39,916 nt of DNA from positions 1 through 39,916 of IMG/VR virus record IMGVR_UViG_3300005589_000752, one strand, 5' to 3'. Positions 1-7,332 of the stretch are shown here, piece by piece. The notes below the pieces were generated by a model. That model saw only the letters and a program-made list of their open reading frames with translations. It had not been told where the DNA came from and made no database searches. Source of the stretch: a virus. A program made the position numbers and the translations under genes. Position 1 is the first letter of the stretch. Every line of letters starts with the position of its first letter.

Positions 1-2601
1 ATGTCTATTGTATCCCAAGAAACTATTAACCGTCAGCTTGCCATCGAAATGGAATCAGTTCAGATAGGTGTTACCAGTTATAGGGAAGCACTTAAGAATG
101 CACGTACCAAAGGTGGCGTTGAGTCTATGAAACCTGAAGCGGCACTGATCAGGCAGTACATGAATCCTTATCTATCTGGTTTCAGAGGCGAGGTGATCCC
201 TGGTGATCGTCAAGGTCTCATTAAGTTCATCCGAGTAGGTCATGGGCGTGTCGGTGCTGGCGTTATGTCAAGAAAGTACATCAAGGATATAGACCCAATG
301 GAAGTGGCATTCATTGTGCTACGAACGGTCTTCAATTCTATCCATACACCATATGTCCCTATCCTGGGCCTGGCCAAAAAGATTGGTGCCGCAGTGAATG
401 ATCATGCTGGTTATCTAAACTTTAAGAATGTTAACCCCCAATACTTTAAGAATGTCGAGAAGTTTGTACGGATGAAGACTGATGATCAGAAAAGAATTGT
501 CATTAAGAACCGTGCGAATACCCAGGAAGCCTCCGAGTTTAAATCATGGGGTGAGAAGGCGCATAAATCCCTTGGTATGAAACTGTTGTCCATGCTCTGT
601 ACCTGCACCAACATTGGGGATAAGCAAACGATCTATCAGGGACAGGGGAAACTCCAAGGCAAGGGGACCGCTATGTTTGTACCTAATGCCGAAGTCGTTT
701 CAGCTATGGAAGATGCCCATGAGTTCCATGAGATCAGACAGCCGATGCATATGCCAATGATCATGCCCCCTATGGATTGGACAAGTGAGGTAGGAGGAGG
801 TCACCTGGGACAGGAGGTTAGTTCCCGATATAAATTGGTCGGTCGTAATTTCCAGAGCCACCGTGCTGATCCTCAGATTAGTAACCTGGAACCTATCATG
901 GAGGCTTGTAATAAACTTCAGTCAGTACCATGGGTTATCAACACCAAGATGCTCGATATTATCAAGACAATCAGAGATAACAAGGGTGGCATGGCAGGGA
1001 TCGTCCCCCTGGATAAGGACATCTTGTTCAAGGATGCCCCGGTTAAACCTTGGGCTACCGACGAAGAGATGGAGAACATTAAGACAACCAACTATGACCT
1101 TTATAAGAAGACCATGCGCCCATACATGCTGAGACATGAGGCATGGGCACGTAATGTATCTAAACGATCCAGTCTCGCCAAACAGATTATGATCGCTGAA
1201 AGATATCTGAACGAAGAGGCTATGTACTTCTGTTACACTGCGGAATGGAGAGGTCGCATCAACTGTAAGCAGAGCCATGTGTCACCACAAGCAAATGATA
1301 CAGGCAAATCTCTCATCATGCTTAAGAATGGTCTACCGATTGGCAACGATCCCCTTGCTCATTCATGGTTTAAACGCCAAGGTGCAGGATGTTTTGCAGA
1401 GCAGACCCCTGAGATTGACAAGGCCGCAGACAAGTTGACTTATACTGAACGTGAGGCATGGGTTGATCGTCATGCGGCTGAGATCTGTGCAGATGCGATT
1501 AATCCTTGGAGACCGAATGCCCTTTGGTTACAGGCAGATAAGTGTCTGACCTACCTTGCTTGGACATTTGAGTATGCCGCATGGGTTGAGTCAGGTTACA
1601 GCCCTGAGTTCGTTAACCATATCCCTTCAGCCCAGGATGGTTCATGCTCAGGCCTCCAGCATATTTCTGGTATGCTTAAGGATGAAGTCTGTGCAGTCGA
1701 AGTCAACCTTACGTCCCTAACTCTACCGAAAGACATCTATGGTAAAGTTGCAGAGGTAGGTATTCCTATGATTGAACTGGATGCCCAAGCTGGTAACTTA
1801 TATGCCAAAGCATGGTTAGGTAAGATGGATCGTGGGGTTACCAAGGCGGCGGTCATGACTTTTGTTTATGGTGCCAAGGAACGGACCAATGTTAAACAAC
1901 TCCTTGAACTGCTACAGAAGTATGAGGATAAGGGTAAGGTTCTGATATCCATTGACCAGGACGAGAAGTTTAAAGCCTGTTGTTATATGAAGGATATAAT
2001 CTCCAAGGCAATGCGTCTGGTTATAGTCAAGGGTACTCAGTTCATGGATTGGATGCAGGAGGTCGCTAAACTTTTCGGTAAAGCTGATGCTCCTATGATG
2101 TGGACAACACCTGATGGTGTACAGATCGTCATGTCCTACCGTGAACAAGATCTCAAACAGATCAATACATATTGGGGAGGCACCCGATTCTCTCCCCGTA
2201 ATTACCAAAGCAATAAATCCAAGATTGCAAATGGCCGTATGAAGAATGGGATCGCCGCTAATTATATCCACAGTTATGATGCATGTCATCTCAGGACTGT
2301 GATCAATGAGTTTGGTAGAGCAGGCCTCAATCTTCTGGATGGTGAGACCCCGGACCCGAATTATGTTGTTGGTCCTCGTGATATCGTGGTTATCCATGAC
2401 TCCTTTGCCGCACTGCCATGTGTATCTGCGGAATTACATCGGACTCTCCAGCGTACATTCATGGAACTATATAGCAACGATCAGATCGCAAGGTTCATCA
2501 GTGAGATCCAGCCCCTCATTGAGGAAGAGATTCCTGCGCCCCCCTGTCCTGGTACTTGGAACCCCTCTGAGATGCTACAGGCAGATTATTCTTTTGGCTA
2601 A
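1..2601 (+). CDS. T7-like single-subunit DNA-dependent RNA polymerase (gp1-like)
   Basis: An 866-aa protein, close to T7 RNA polymerase (883 aa), that would transcribe the middle and late phage genes from phage-specific promoters. All catalytic landmarks of the family are visible: QDGSCSGLQH with the first metal Asp at D546 (T7 D537), VTKAAVMTFVYG with K615 and Y623 (T7 K631 and Y639), and VVIHDSF with H799 and D800 (T7 H811 and D812). The protein ends DYSFG, resembling the aromatic C-terminal foot of T7 polymerase. The start codon is the first base of the window, and if the molecule is circular it directly follows the integrase stop codon, so the ribosome binding site would lie inside the integrase gene; no good Shine-Dalgarno is seen there. 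A terminator follows the gene. Confidence 0.97.
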   Translation: MSIVSQETINRQLAIEMESVQIGVTSYREALKNARTKGGVESMKPEAALIRQYMNPYLSGFRGEVIPGDRQGLIKFIRVGHGRVGAGVMSRKYIKDIDPMEVAFIVLRTVFNSIHTPYVPILGLAKKIGAAVNDHAGYLNFKNVNPQYFKNVEKFVRMKTDDQKRIVIKNRANTQEASEFKSWGEKAHKSLGMKLLSMLCTCTNIGDKQTIYQGQGKLQGKGTAMFVPNAEVVSAMEDAHEFHEIRQPMHMPMIMPPMDWTSEVGGGHLGQEVSSRYKLVGRNFQSHRADPQISNLEPIMEACNKLQSVPWVINTKMLDIIKTIRDNKGGMAGIVPLDKDILFKDAPVKPWATDEEMENIKTTNYDLYKKTMRPYMLRHEAWARNVSKRSSLAKQIMIAERYLNEEAMYFCYTAEWRGRINCKQSHVSPQANDTGKSLIMLKNGLPIGNDPLAHSWFKRQGAGCFAEQTPEIDKAADKLTYTEREAWVDRHAAEICADAINPWRPNALWLQADKCLTYLAWTFEYAAWVESGYSPEFVNHIPSAQDGSCSGLQHISGMLKDEVCAVEVNLTSLTLPKDIYGKVAEVGIPMIELDAQAGNLYAKAWLGKMDRGVTKAAVMTFVYGAKERTNVKQLLELLQKYEDKGKVLISIDQDEKFKACCYMKDIISKAMRLVIVKGTQFMDWMQEVAKLFGKADAPMMWTTPDGVQIVMSYREQDLKQINTYWGGTRFSPRNYQSNKSKIANGRMKNGIAANYIHSYDACHLRTVINEFGRAGLNLLDGETPDPNYVVGPRDIVVIHDSFAALPCVSAELHRTLQRTFMELYSNDQIARFISEIQPLIEEEIPAPPCPGTWNPSEMLQADYSFG

Positions 2602-2650
2602 ATTCTACCGATCGACAATACAGCAACAGTTGATAGATGTATCCTTATAT

Positions 2651-2695
2651 AAAGCCCGATGTTCTGGACCCAGTGTCTGGAGCATCGGGCTTTTT
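2651..2695 (+). terminator. Rho-independent terminator after RNA polymerase
   Basis: A perfect 11-bp stem (AAAGCCCGATG at 2651-2661 pairing with CATCGGGCTTT at 2683-2693) with a 21-nt loop is followed by a T run. This is the position of the T7 early terminator, which ends host-polymerase transcription after the early region. Confidence 0.9.
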
Positions 2696-2703
2696 CTGTT
2701 TCA

Positions 2704-2751
2704 CTGAAGGTCTACTTCCTCTGGGGTGACACAAGCTAACGTCTACACAGA
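2704..2751 (+). promoter_or_regulatory. Candidate phage RNA polymerase promoters ahead of the replication block
   Basis: Two sites sharing a GTCTAC core lie just after the terminator. ACGTCTACACAGA at 2739-2751 is identical over 13 bases to sites at 14997-15009 and 33519-33531, both at T7-like promoter positions. CTGAAGGTCTAC at 2704-2715 resembles the site upstream of the capsid gene. T7 has paired promoters in the same place (phi1.1A/B). Promoter function is inferred from repetition and position. Confidence 0.6.
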
Positions 2752-2822
2752 CAACCCATCCAAATCTCAATCCTTGGATGCAACATCAACCTTTAACCAT
2801 GGAGGATCAATGAGATTCTAAC

Positions 2823-3017
2823 ATGAGGACAACGGCAACACAGGAGTTGATCGAGAAGGCATATGACGAGTTCAAACGGGATGATACCCAACTCAGTCGT
2901 GACATCTGGGACAACCTTGACAACAACAACATCAGTCCATCGGGACTCTGGGCGGCATTCGAGGCTGGCTTTATACCCGTGGACATCTACATCAACCAGG
3001 AGATTATCAATGGCTGA
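2823..3017 (+). CDS. Small hypothetical protein upstream of SSB
   Basis: A 64-aa acidic protein of unrecognised family (begins MRTTATQELIEKAYDEF), the first gene downstream of the candidate promoters. Its end overlaps the SSB start by 8 bp, suggesting translational coupling. The Shine-Dalgarno GGAGG at 2801-2805 is about 17 bases from this ATG but well placed for an ATG at 2810, which opens only a three-codon frame ending at 2821. So initiation here may depend on that mini-ORF. A role in DNA metabolism is only inferred from context. Confidence 0.6.
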   Translation: MRTTATQELIEKAYDEFKRDDTQLSRDIWDNLDNNNISPSGLWAAFEAGFIPVDIYINQEIING

Positions 3018-3612
3018 AAAAGAAGTACGTTACAAAACCCCGGCAGGAATCGCGCACTACCCTTGGCTCAACAAACCTGATGAATACAAAGGGAAGAAAC
3101 ACTGGAAGACTGGTTTGATCCTGAAGACCGATAGCCCCGAATGTGGTGAGCTTAAAGATCTTATTGACGGTCTGGTAGAGGAAGCCTTTGATGCTGAGAC
3201 TGCAAGTCTTAAGAAGAAAGATCGAGCAGAGGCACGTAAACATTTCCCCTATGAGATCCTTGAGGATGACAACGAAGATCCCACTGGTGAGGTTCGCTTC
3301 GACTTCAAACGTACCGCTGAATACATGGATAAGAAGACAGGGGAAGCCAAACCCATCTACATCAACTTCTTCAACAAGGCTGGTAAGTTCGTGAAGATGG
3401 CTGAGGTCACAGATAAGATCGGTAAGATCGGCGGTGGCTCTACCATTCAGTGCGAGTTTGAATCCTTTCCTTTCTACAATGCGGCATCAGGTAAGGCTGG
3501 TATCTCCATGCGACTCACGGGTGTACGGGTTATTGAGATCAGAGAGTTTGAAGGTGGTAACACTTGGGGCGATGAAGAAGAAGGTGCACCCGAAGATCCC
3601 GTAGACTTCTAA
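3010..3612 (+). CDS. Single-stranded DNA-binding protein (T7 gp2.5-like)
   Basis: A 200-aa protein of the T7 gp2.5 family, which coats single-stranded DNA during replication and recombination and contacts polymerase and primase-helicase through its acidic tail. Visible features are the KIGGGSTIQCEF stretch, matching the IGGGSKLKVKY region of T7 gp2.5, and a strongly acidic C-terminus (WGDEEEGAPEDPVDF) ending in the family's terminal phenylalanine. The start MAEKEVRYKT was chosen because AGGAG lies 7-8 bases upstream; a longer reading to 2863 in this frame would overlap the previous gene and lacks a ribosome site. It is followed three bases later by the endonuclease gene, the T7 order 2.5-3. 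Confidence 0.92.
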   Translation: MAEKEVRYKTPAGIAHYPWLNKPDEYKGKKHWKTGLILKTDSPECGELKDLIDGLVEEAFDAETASLKKKDRAEARKHFPYEILEDDNEDPTGEVRFDFKRTAEYMDKKTGEAKPIYINFFNKAGKFVKMAEVTDKIGKIGGGSTIQCEFESFPFYNAASGKAGISMRLTGVRVIEIREFEGGNTWGDEEEGAPEDPVDF

Positions 3613-3615
3613 TCC

Positions 3616-4044
3616 TTGAGTGGATACGCACGGCGATTCTTCCCTAATAAGAAACAACGGGATGCAATGGCACCGTACCGTTCTATGTTTGAGAAACACA
3701 TGGCTCAGAACCTGATGCATCGTGGCATTGGGTTCGACTATGAGACTGAATCCCTTCCCTATACCGTCCCGGCAATATCCAAAAGATACACACCTGATTT
3801 CATCGTGAAGACAAGAACAGGTCGTAAGATCTACGTGGAAGCCAAGGGTCTGTTTGAACCAGCGGATAGGAAGAAGGCGCTTCTGGTAAGGGATGCAAAC
3901 CCCCATGCAGATGTGAGGTTCGTGTTCATGAATGCCAGTAATAAACTCAGTGCCAGTAGCAAGACCACCTATAGCAATTGGTGTGAGAAGAATGGGTTCA
4001 TGTGGGCAGAGAAATTTGTCCCTGAAATCTGGATGAACGAATAG
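3616..4044 (+). CDS. Endonuclease I / Holliday junction resolvase (T7 gp3-like)
   Basis: A 142-aa homologue of T7 endonuclease I (149 aa), which resolves branched DNA and helps degrade host DNA. The catalytic constellation is present: E26, D61 in RYTPDF, and E75 and K77 in VEAKG, matching T7 E20, D55, E65 and K67. The start is TTG, chosen because MSGYARR aligns with the T7 N-terminus MAGYGAKG. No strong ribosome site is seen, so expression probably depends on coupling to SSB, whose stop is three bases upstream. An internal ATG at codon 18 would keep the active site but lose the family's N-terminus. Confidence 0.93.
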   Translation: MSGYARRFFPNKKQRDAMAPYRSMFEKHMAQNLMHRGIGFDYETESLPYTVPAISKRYTPDFIVKTRTGRKIYVEAKGLFEPADRKKALLVRDANPHADVRFVFMNASNKLSASSKTTYSNWCEKNGFMWAEKFVPEIWMNE

Positions 4045-4071
4045 TTGGATCATGTTGATCTGACTTAATGA

Positions 4072-4101
4072 ATAGCCCCTTGGGTCAAACCTTGGGGCTA
4101 T
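4072..4101 (+). terminator. Intergenic hairpin before the BRO gene
   Basis: ATAGCCCC at 4072-4079 pairs perfectly with GGGGCTAT at 4094-4101. The downstream sequence CCCTATTT is a poor U tract, so this may be a weak terminator, an attenuator or an RNA processing site rather than a strong stop. Confidence 0.5.
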
Positions 4102-4121
4102 CCCTATTTAAGGAGATCGAT

Positions 4122-4943
4122 ATGAACGACCTGCAAGTATTTAAGTATGACTTCTCGCCTGAGTATTTTGGACAACCTGCTGACATGGATATTCGTGTGG
4201 TGGAGGTCGAAGGGAATCCTTGGTTTGTAGCGAAGGATGTAGCGTTGGTTTTGGGCTATGTGAATACCGCAGATGCAATACGCAAGTTCTGTAAACGTGC
4301 TGAATCATTGAAAGAACTACAAGGGGTGAGCGGATCACGCACCCTTAGTTTACAGCCAGCCACTAAACTCATACCTGAATCAGATTTATATCGTCTGGTC
4401 ATGAGATCCAACATGGAGGAGGCCGAACGATTCCAAGATTGGGTTTGCTCCGAGGTCTTGCCCACCATTCGTAAAACCGGGGGCACCTACATGACGGATG
4501 ATCACGCTGAACAGGTACTGCTCGATCCTGACTTCATCATAAAGATGGCTAACCAGATCAAGACGATCCGGGCCGAGCGTGATGAAGCCATACGTACCAA
4601 AGCCCTTGTTAGTAAAGGACGTGAAGGAACTCTCCTGAGTAAATGCGGAACACTCACCAAGAAGGTTAAACAACTTGAAGAGAAGTATGAGTCCTCAGAG
4701 TTTCTGACCACCAGATCAATCGACTGGTTGGGCCAGTTCTTCAAAACCCATAAGACAAAGCACGTCCACCTATTGATAGGTCAAGACCTCAAACAAATCA
4801 GTGATCGTTACAGTCTACCCTACCATAAAATACCGGGTGGAGCATATCCCATCACTCAGTGGCATCGTGATGCTATCGCTATATGGAAAGCCCAGATTGA
4901 ACGAGCAAACCTGCGTCCTAAACTCGCCGTCTATTTAAAATAA
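4122..4943 (+). CDS. BRO-family phage antirepressor
   Basis: A 273-aa protein. Residues about 15-125 form a Bro-N domain: NPWFVAKDVALVLGY, then ESDLYRLVMRS and DWVCSEVLPTIRKTGGTY are the classic blocks. Bro-N proteins of temperate phages include antirepressors that inactivate a repressor or bind DNA. The C-terminal part (about 150-273) has a helical linker and a domain ending near ITQWHRDAIAIWKAQ that resembles other phage antirepressor C-termini but is not firmly identified. The ATG at 4122 has AAGGAG 8 bases upstream; an in-frame ATG at 4068 sits before the hairpin and is less likely. Its place inside the replication block is unusual for T7-like phages and fits a phage with a lysogeny option. 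Confidence 0.85.
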   Translation: MNDLQVFKYDFSPEYFGQPADMDIRVVEVEGNPWFVAKDVALVLGYVNTADAIRKFCKRAESLKELQGVSGSRTLSLQPATKLIPESDLYRLVMRSNMEEAERFQDWVCSEVLPTIRKTGGTYMTDDHAEQVLLDPDFIIKMANQIKTIRAERDEAIRTKALVSKGREGTLLSKCGTLTKKVKQLEEKYESSEFLTTRSIDWLGQFFKTHKTKHVHLLIGQDLKQISDRYSLPYHKIPGGAYPITQWHRDAIAIWKAQIERANLRPKLAVYLK

Positions 4944-4953
4944 GGAGATCAAT

Positions 4954-5223
4954 ATGAATAAAACCGTAGAAGAAATCATGGCACTCAAGAACCATGCCAC
5001 AGCGCAAGGTCTTACAGTGACAAAGGTTATTGTAGGTCGTAGGCAACTGAACGATGTCAGACTCGCAGCTATGAGCCTGGGTATCAAGGTTGAGCATAAC
5101 CCTGAGATCAAGGAACGTAATGTCCTGTTCAGCGACATGCTCCTGATCGAGGACCCCCAGATTGATGACATCATGATGGAAGCCTTGAACAACTCTACAC
5201 AGGAGGTGACCGGGGTCATATGA
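4954..5223 (+). CDS. Hypothetical protein, coupled to primase-helicase
   Basis: An 89-aa protein with no recognised family (MNKTVEEIMALKNHATAQG). It has an excellent ribosome site (AAGGAG, 8 bases before ATG) and overlaps the primase-helicase start by ATGA, so the two are translationally coupled. A basic patch (VIVGRRQLNDVRLAAM) precedes an acidic C-terminal half. No membrane segment or metal motif is visible. Confidence 0.75.
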   Translation: MNKTVEEIMALKNHATAQGLTVTKVIVGRRQLNDVRLAAMSLGIKVEHNPEIKERNVLFSDMLLIEDPQIDDIMMEALNNSTQEVTGVI

Positions 5224-6881
5224 GCAATGATGATTGCTATAAAATCCCATGTCCTCACGAAGGGTGTGGGTCCAGTGATGGATATGCAGTCTACCCCGAT
5301 GGTCATGGGTACTGCTTCGTCTGCAACAAACATGATAACAAAGCGATACTGGAGGATGAACCTGATGATAATGATTGGGACGATGCACCTAATAGAGTTC
5401 CTAAGCAGGATGTCCATGATAGTCGTGGCTCTAATGTCCTTGTACCCCTGGTTATCAAAGAGATTAAACCGAGGAAACTCCTCAAGAAGACCTGTCAGAA
5501 ATATGGGTACGGATATGCAGATGGATGCCATGTCACAACCTATAGATCTGGTGGCAAAGAGATCGCACAACATTACAGAACCAAGGACAAAGACTTCTTC
5601 TGGAAGGGTCCAACCAAGACTCTTGAGCTTTACGGTCAGCACCTATGGCAGACTGGAGGTGGTCTACTGGTCATCACAGAGGGGGAGATCGACTGTCTCA
5701 CCATCGCACAGTGTCTTGGGTTTAAGATCCCAACCGTGTCTATCCCTTCTGGTGCGGCATCTGCACTCAAGTATATCAAGCAGAATCTCAGATTCGTTGA
5801 GTCATTCAGAAGAGTTGTTATCGCATTTGATACTGATGAACCAGGAGTTAAAGCGGCTAAACAGTGCGCTCAACTTCTTAAGATTGGAAAGGCGGCGATC
5901 GCAACCTGGAATGGATTCAAGGATGCAAACGAACTGTTGCTTGAGAACCGGGGCGCAGAGATCGGCAAGTGCATCTTCGAGGCAAAAGTTTGGAGACCTG
6001 ATGGTATCTTGCTCGGATCAGACGTGCCCCTTGCATCTATACTTGCGAGACCTGAACCGGGAGTCCCTACCCCTTATGCAAAACTAAACGCCAAGACCCT
6101 TGGTATACATGGCAAGCGATTCTACCTTGTCACAGCCGGGAGCGGTATCGGTAAGTCAACCCTGGGTAAGGAACTCTGTTACGATCTCAATGTCAACCAC
6201 GGTATGAAAGTGGGGATCATGGCCTGGGAAGAGGACATCAAGCAGAGTGTCGAGGGGTTCATATCCCTGCATATCAACCAGCCTGTACATATCAACCGAC
6301 CTTCAGATGAGGTCATAACCAAAGCATACAACGAGATCATCAACACCGATAAGATAGCCTTCGACCAGCATTGGGGTTCCAGTGACATCGACTCTATCCT
6401 TGTAAAGATGCGCTATATGGTACGTGCTCTGGAGATGGACATTCTCCTGGTCGATCATGTTTCGATAGCCGTGTCCGGTAACGATGAGATCAATTCCTCA
6501 GAACGAAAACAGCTTGATCAGATGATGACAGCACTACGTGCCCTTGTTGAAGAGACCGGGGTTACCATCATTGCGATCAGCCACCTCAAGCGTCCCGGTG
6601 TTGGAAAATCTTGGAATGAGGGCAGACAGGTCAGTCTCACAGATCTTCGTGGGTCGGCATCATTGGAACAGATTCCCGATTTCGTCATCTCACTGGAGGG
6701 CAATCAACAAGATCCAGAGACCTCTAACCTTAGATACATGCGACTCCTGAAGAATCGTCTTACGGGTCAGGTTGGCATGTGCGACACGCTTGAATACATA
6801 CCAAAGACAGGGAGATTAATACCATATGAAGAGGGCAACTGGGATGGGAACGAAAGGTCTGTACCCACGGATGACTTTTAA
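5220..6881 (+). CDS. DNA primase-helicase (T7 gp4-like)
   Basis: A 553-aa bifunctional replication protein (T7 gp4 is 566 aa) that would unwind the fork as a hexamer and lay down primers. The N-terminal zinc-binding segment has cysteines at C11, C16, C32 and C35 around SSDGYAVYPDGHGYCFVCN; the first pair is spaced CPHEGC rather than T7's CDNC. A TOPRIM domain follows with VITEGEID (E154) and VIAFDTDEPG. The helicase half has the Walker A GSGIGKST (K312) and Walker B ILLVDH (D412). Part of the region just after Walker B (bases 6489-6586) is repeated downstream of the gene. The start overlaps the preceding gene by ATGA. Confidence 0.97.
   Translation: MSNDDCYKIPCPHEGCGSSDGYAVYPDGHGYCFVCNKHDNKAILEDEPDDNDWDDAPNRVPKQDVHDSRGSNVLVPLVIKEIKPRKLLKKTCQKYGYGYADGCHVTTYRSGGKEIAQHYRTKDKDFFWKGPTKTLELYGQHLWQTGGGLLVITEGEIDCLTIAQCLGFKIPTVSIPSGAASALKYIKQNLRFVESFRRVVIAFDTDEPGVKAAKQCAQLLKIGKAAIATWNGFKDANELLLENRGAEIGKCIFEAKVWRPDGILLGSDVPLASILARPEPGVPTPYAKLNAKTLGIHGKRFYLVTAGSGIGKSTLGKELCYDLNVNHGMKVGIMAWEEDIKQSVEGFISLHINQPVHINRPSDEVITKAYNEIINTDKIAFDQHWGSSDIDSILVKMRYMVRALEMDILLVDHVSIAVSGNDEINSSERKQLDQMMTALRALVEETGVTIIAISHLKRPGVGKSWNEGRQVSLTDLRGSASLEQIPDFVISLEGNQQDPETSNLRYMRLLKNRLTGQVGMCDTLEYIPKTGRLIPYEEGNWDGNERSVPTDDF
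6489..6586 (+). repeat. Helicase-gene copy of a duplicated segment
   Basis: This stretch of the primase-helicase gene, encoding SSERKQLDQMMTAL and the following helix and strand, recurs at 6898-6995. By eye about 80% of roughly 98 bases match without gaps, in the same codon phase. Confidence 0.9.
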
Positions 6882-7011
6882 CCGAAGCACGGCCCGTATC
6901 AAATCCTCAGAGCGAAAACAACTTGATCAGATGATGACTGCATTACAAACCCTGGTTGAAGAGACAGAGGTCACCATCATTATAGCCAGTCCCTTAAACG
7001 GAGAGATATAA
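6826..7011 (+). CDS. Small ORF carrying a duplicated helicase fragment (possible gene remnant)
   Basis: A 61-aa frame that starts inside the last codons of the primase-helicase gene in another frame and then reads a degenerate copy of a helicase segment: SSERKQLDQMMTALQTLVEE against SSERKQLDQMMTALRALVEE in the helicase. The copied part (about 33 residues) corresponds to the region just after Walker B and cannot be a working ATPase alone. The first 24 residues look like accidental coding. No clear Shine-Dalgarno precedes the ATG. The stop is followed three bases later by the next gene's ATG. It may be a remnant of a duplication or recombination event rather than a functional gene, though the frame has stayed open. 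Confidence 0.4.
   Translation: MKRATGMGTKGLYPRMTFNRSTARIKSSERKQLDQMMTALQTLVEETEVTIIIASPLNGEI
6898..6995 (+). repeat. Downstream copy of the helicase-gene segment
   Basis: Ungapped partner of 6489-6586 at an offset of 409 bases. Substitutions are frequent at third codon positions, and the encoded peptide is conserved (roughly 25 of 33 residues by eye), so both copies were probably coding after they separated. Confidence 0.9.
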
Positions 7012-7014
7012 AAT

Positions 7015-7329
7015 ATGAATACATTAAGAAAGTACCATGACGAGACACAGATCACTGAGGTAAGCCTGGAAGATACAACACCAGAGGCTCATTACGAAGC
7101 TATCGATCCCTCAGTCGATGACCCCTATGCAAGCCTTAAGCCTGAACCTGGATGTGTAATCACAGGCTCCACACGGTTCAATACCAATGATCATGACGAA
7201 GCGAGATACCTACGCCGTATGCATATCGATGGACTCACAGTCAAAGAGAACAAGATGTACATCATGATGAAATCCTATGGCACAGGTCACTCCGAGATCA
7301 TGAAGTTCCTCAGACCTGAAGAGGCATAG
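7015..7329 (+). CDS. Hypothetical protein between primase-helicase and DNA polymerase
   Basis: A 104-aa protein of unknown family (MNTLRKYHDETQITEVSLED). It has GGAG 10-11 bases upstream of the ATG and ends three bases before the polymerase gene. The first half is acidic; the second half (HDEARYLRRMHIDGLTVKEN) is mixed. T7 carries small genes (4.3-4.7) at this position, but no homology is claimed. Confidence 0.75.
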   Translation: MNTLRKYHDETQITEVSLEDTTPEAHYEAIDPSVDDPYASLKPEPGCVITGSTRFNTNDHDEARYLRRMHIDGLTVKENKMYIMMKSYGTGHSEIMKFLRPEEA

Positions 7330-7332
7330 CCT

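Noticed and set aside
1912-2397. 161-codon minus-strand frame within the RNA polymerase gene.
   Set aside because: Antisense shadow of catalytic polymerase sequence.
2721-2738. GGGGTGACAC resembles the core of SP6 promoters.
   Set aside because: A single isolated match; the TCTAC-core sites recur at the expected promoter positions and explain regulation better.
5227-6087. 286-codon plus-strand frame overlapping the primase-helicase.
   Set aside because: Out of frame with the TOPRIM and zinc motifs, methionine/serine-rich composition typical of a shadow frame.
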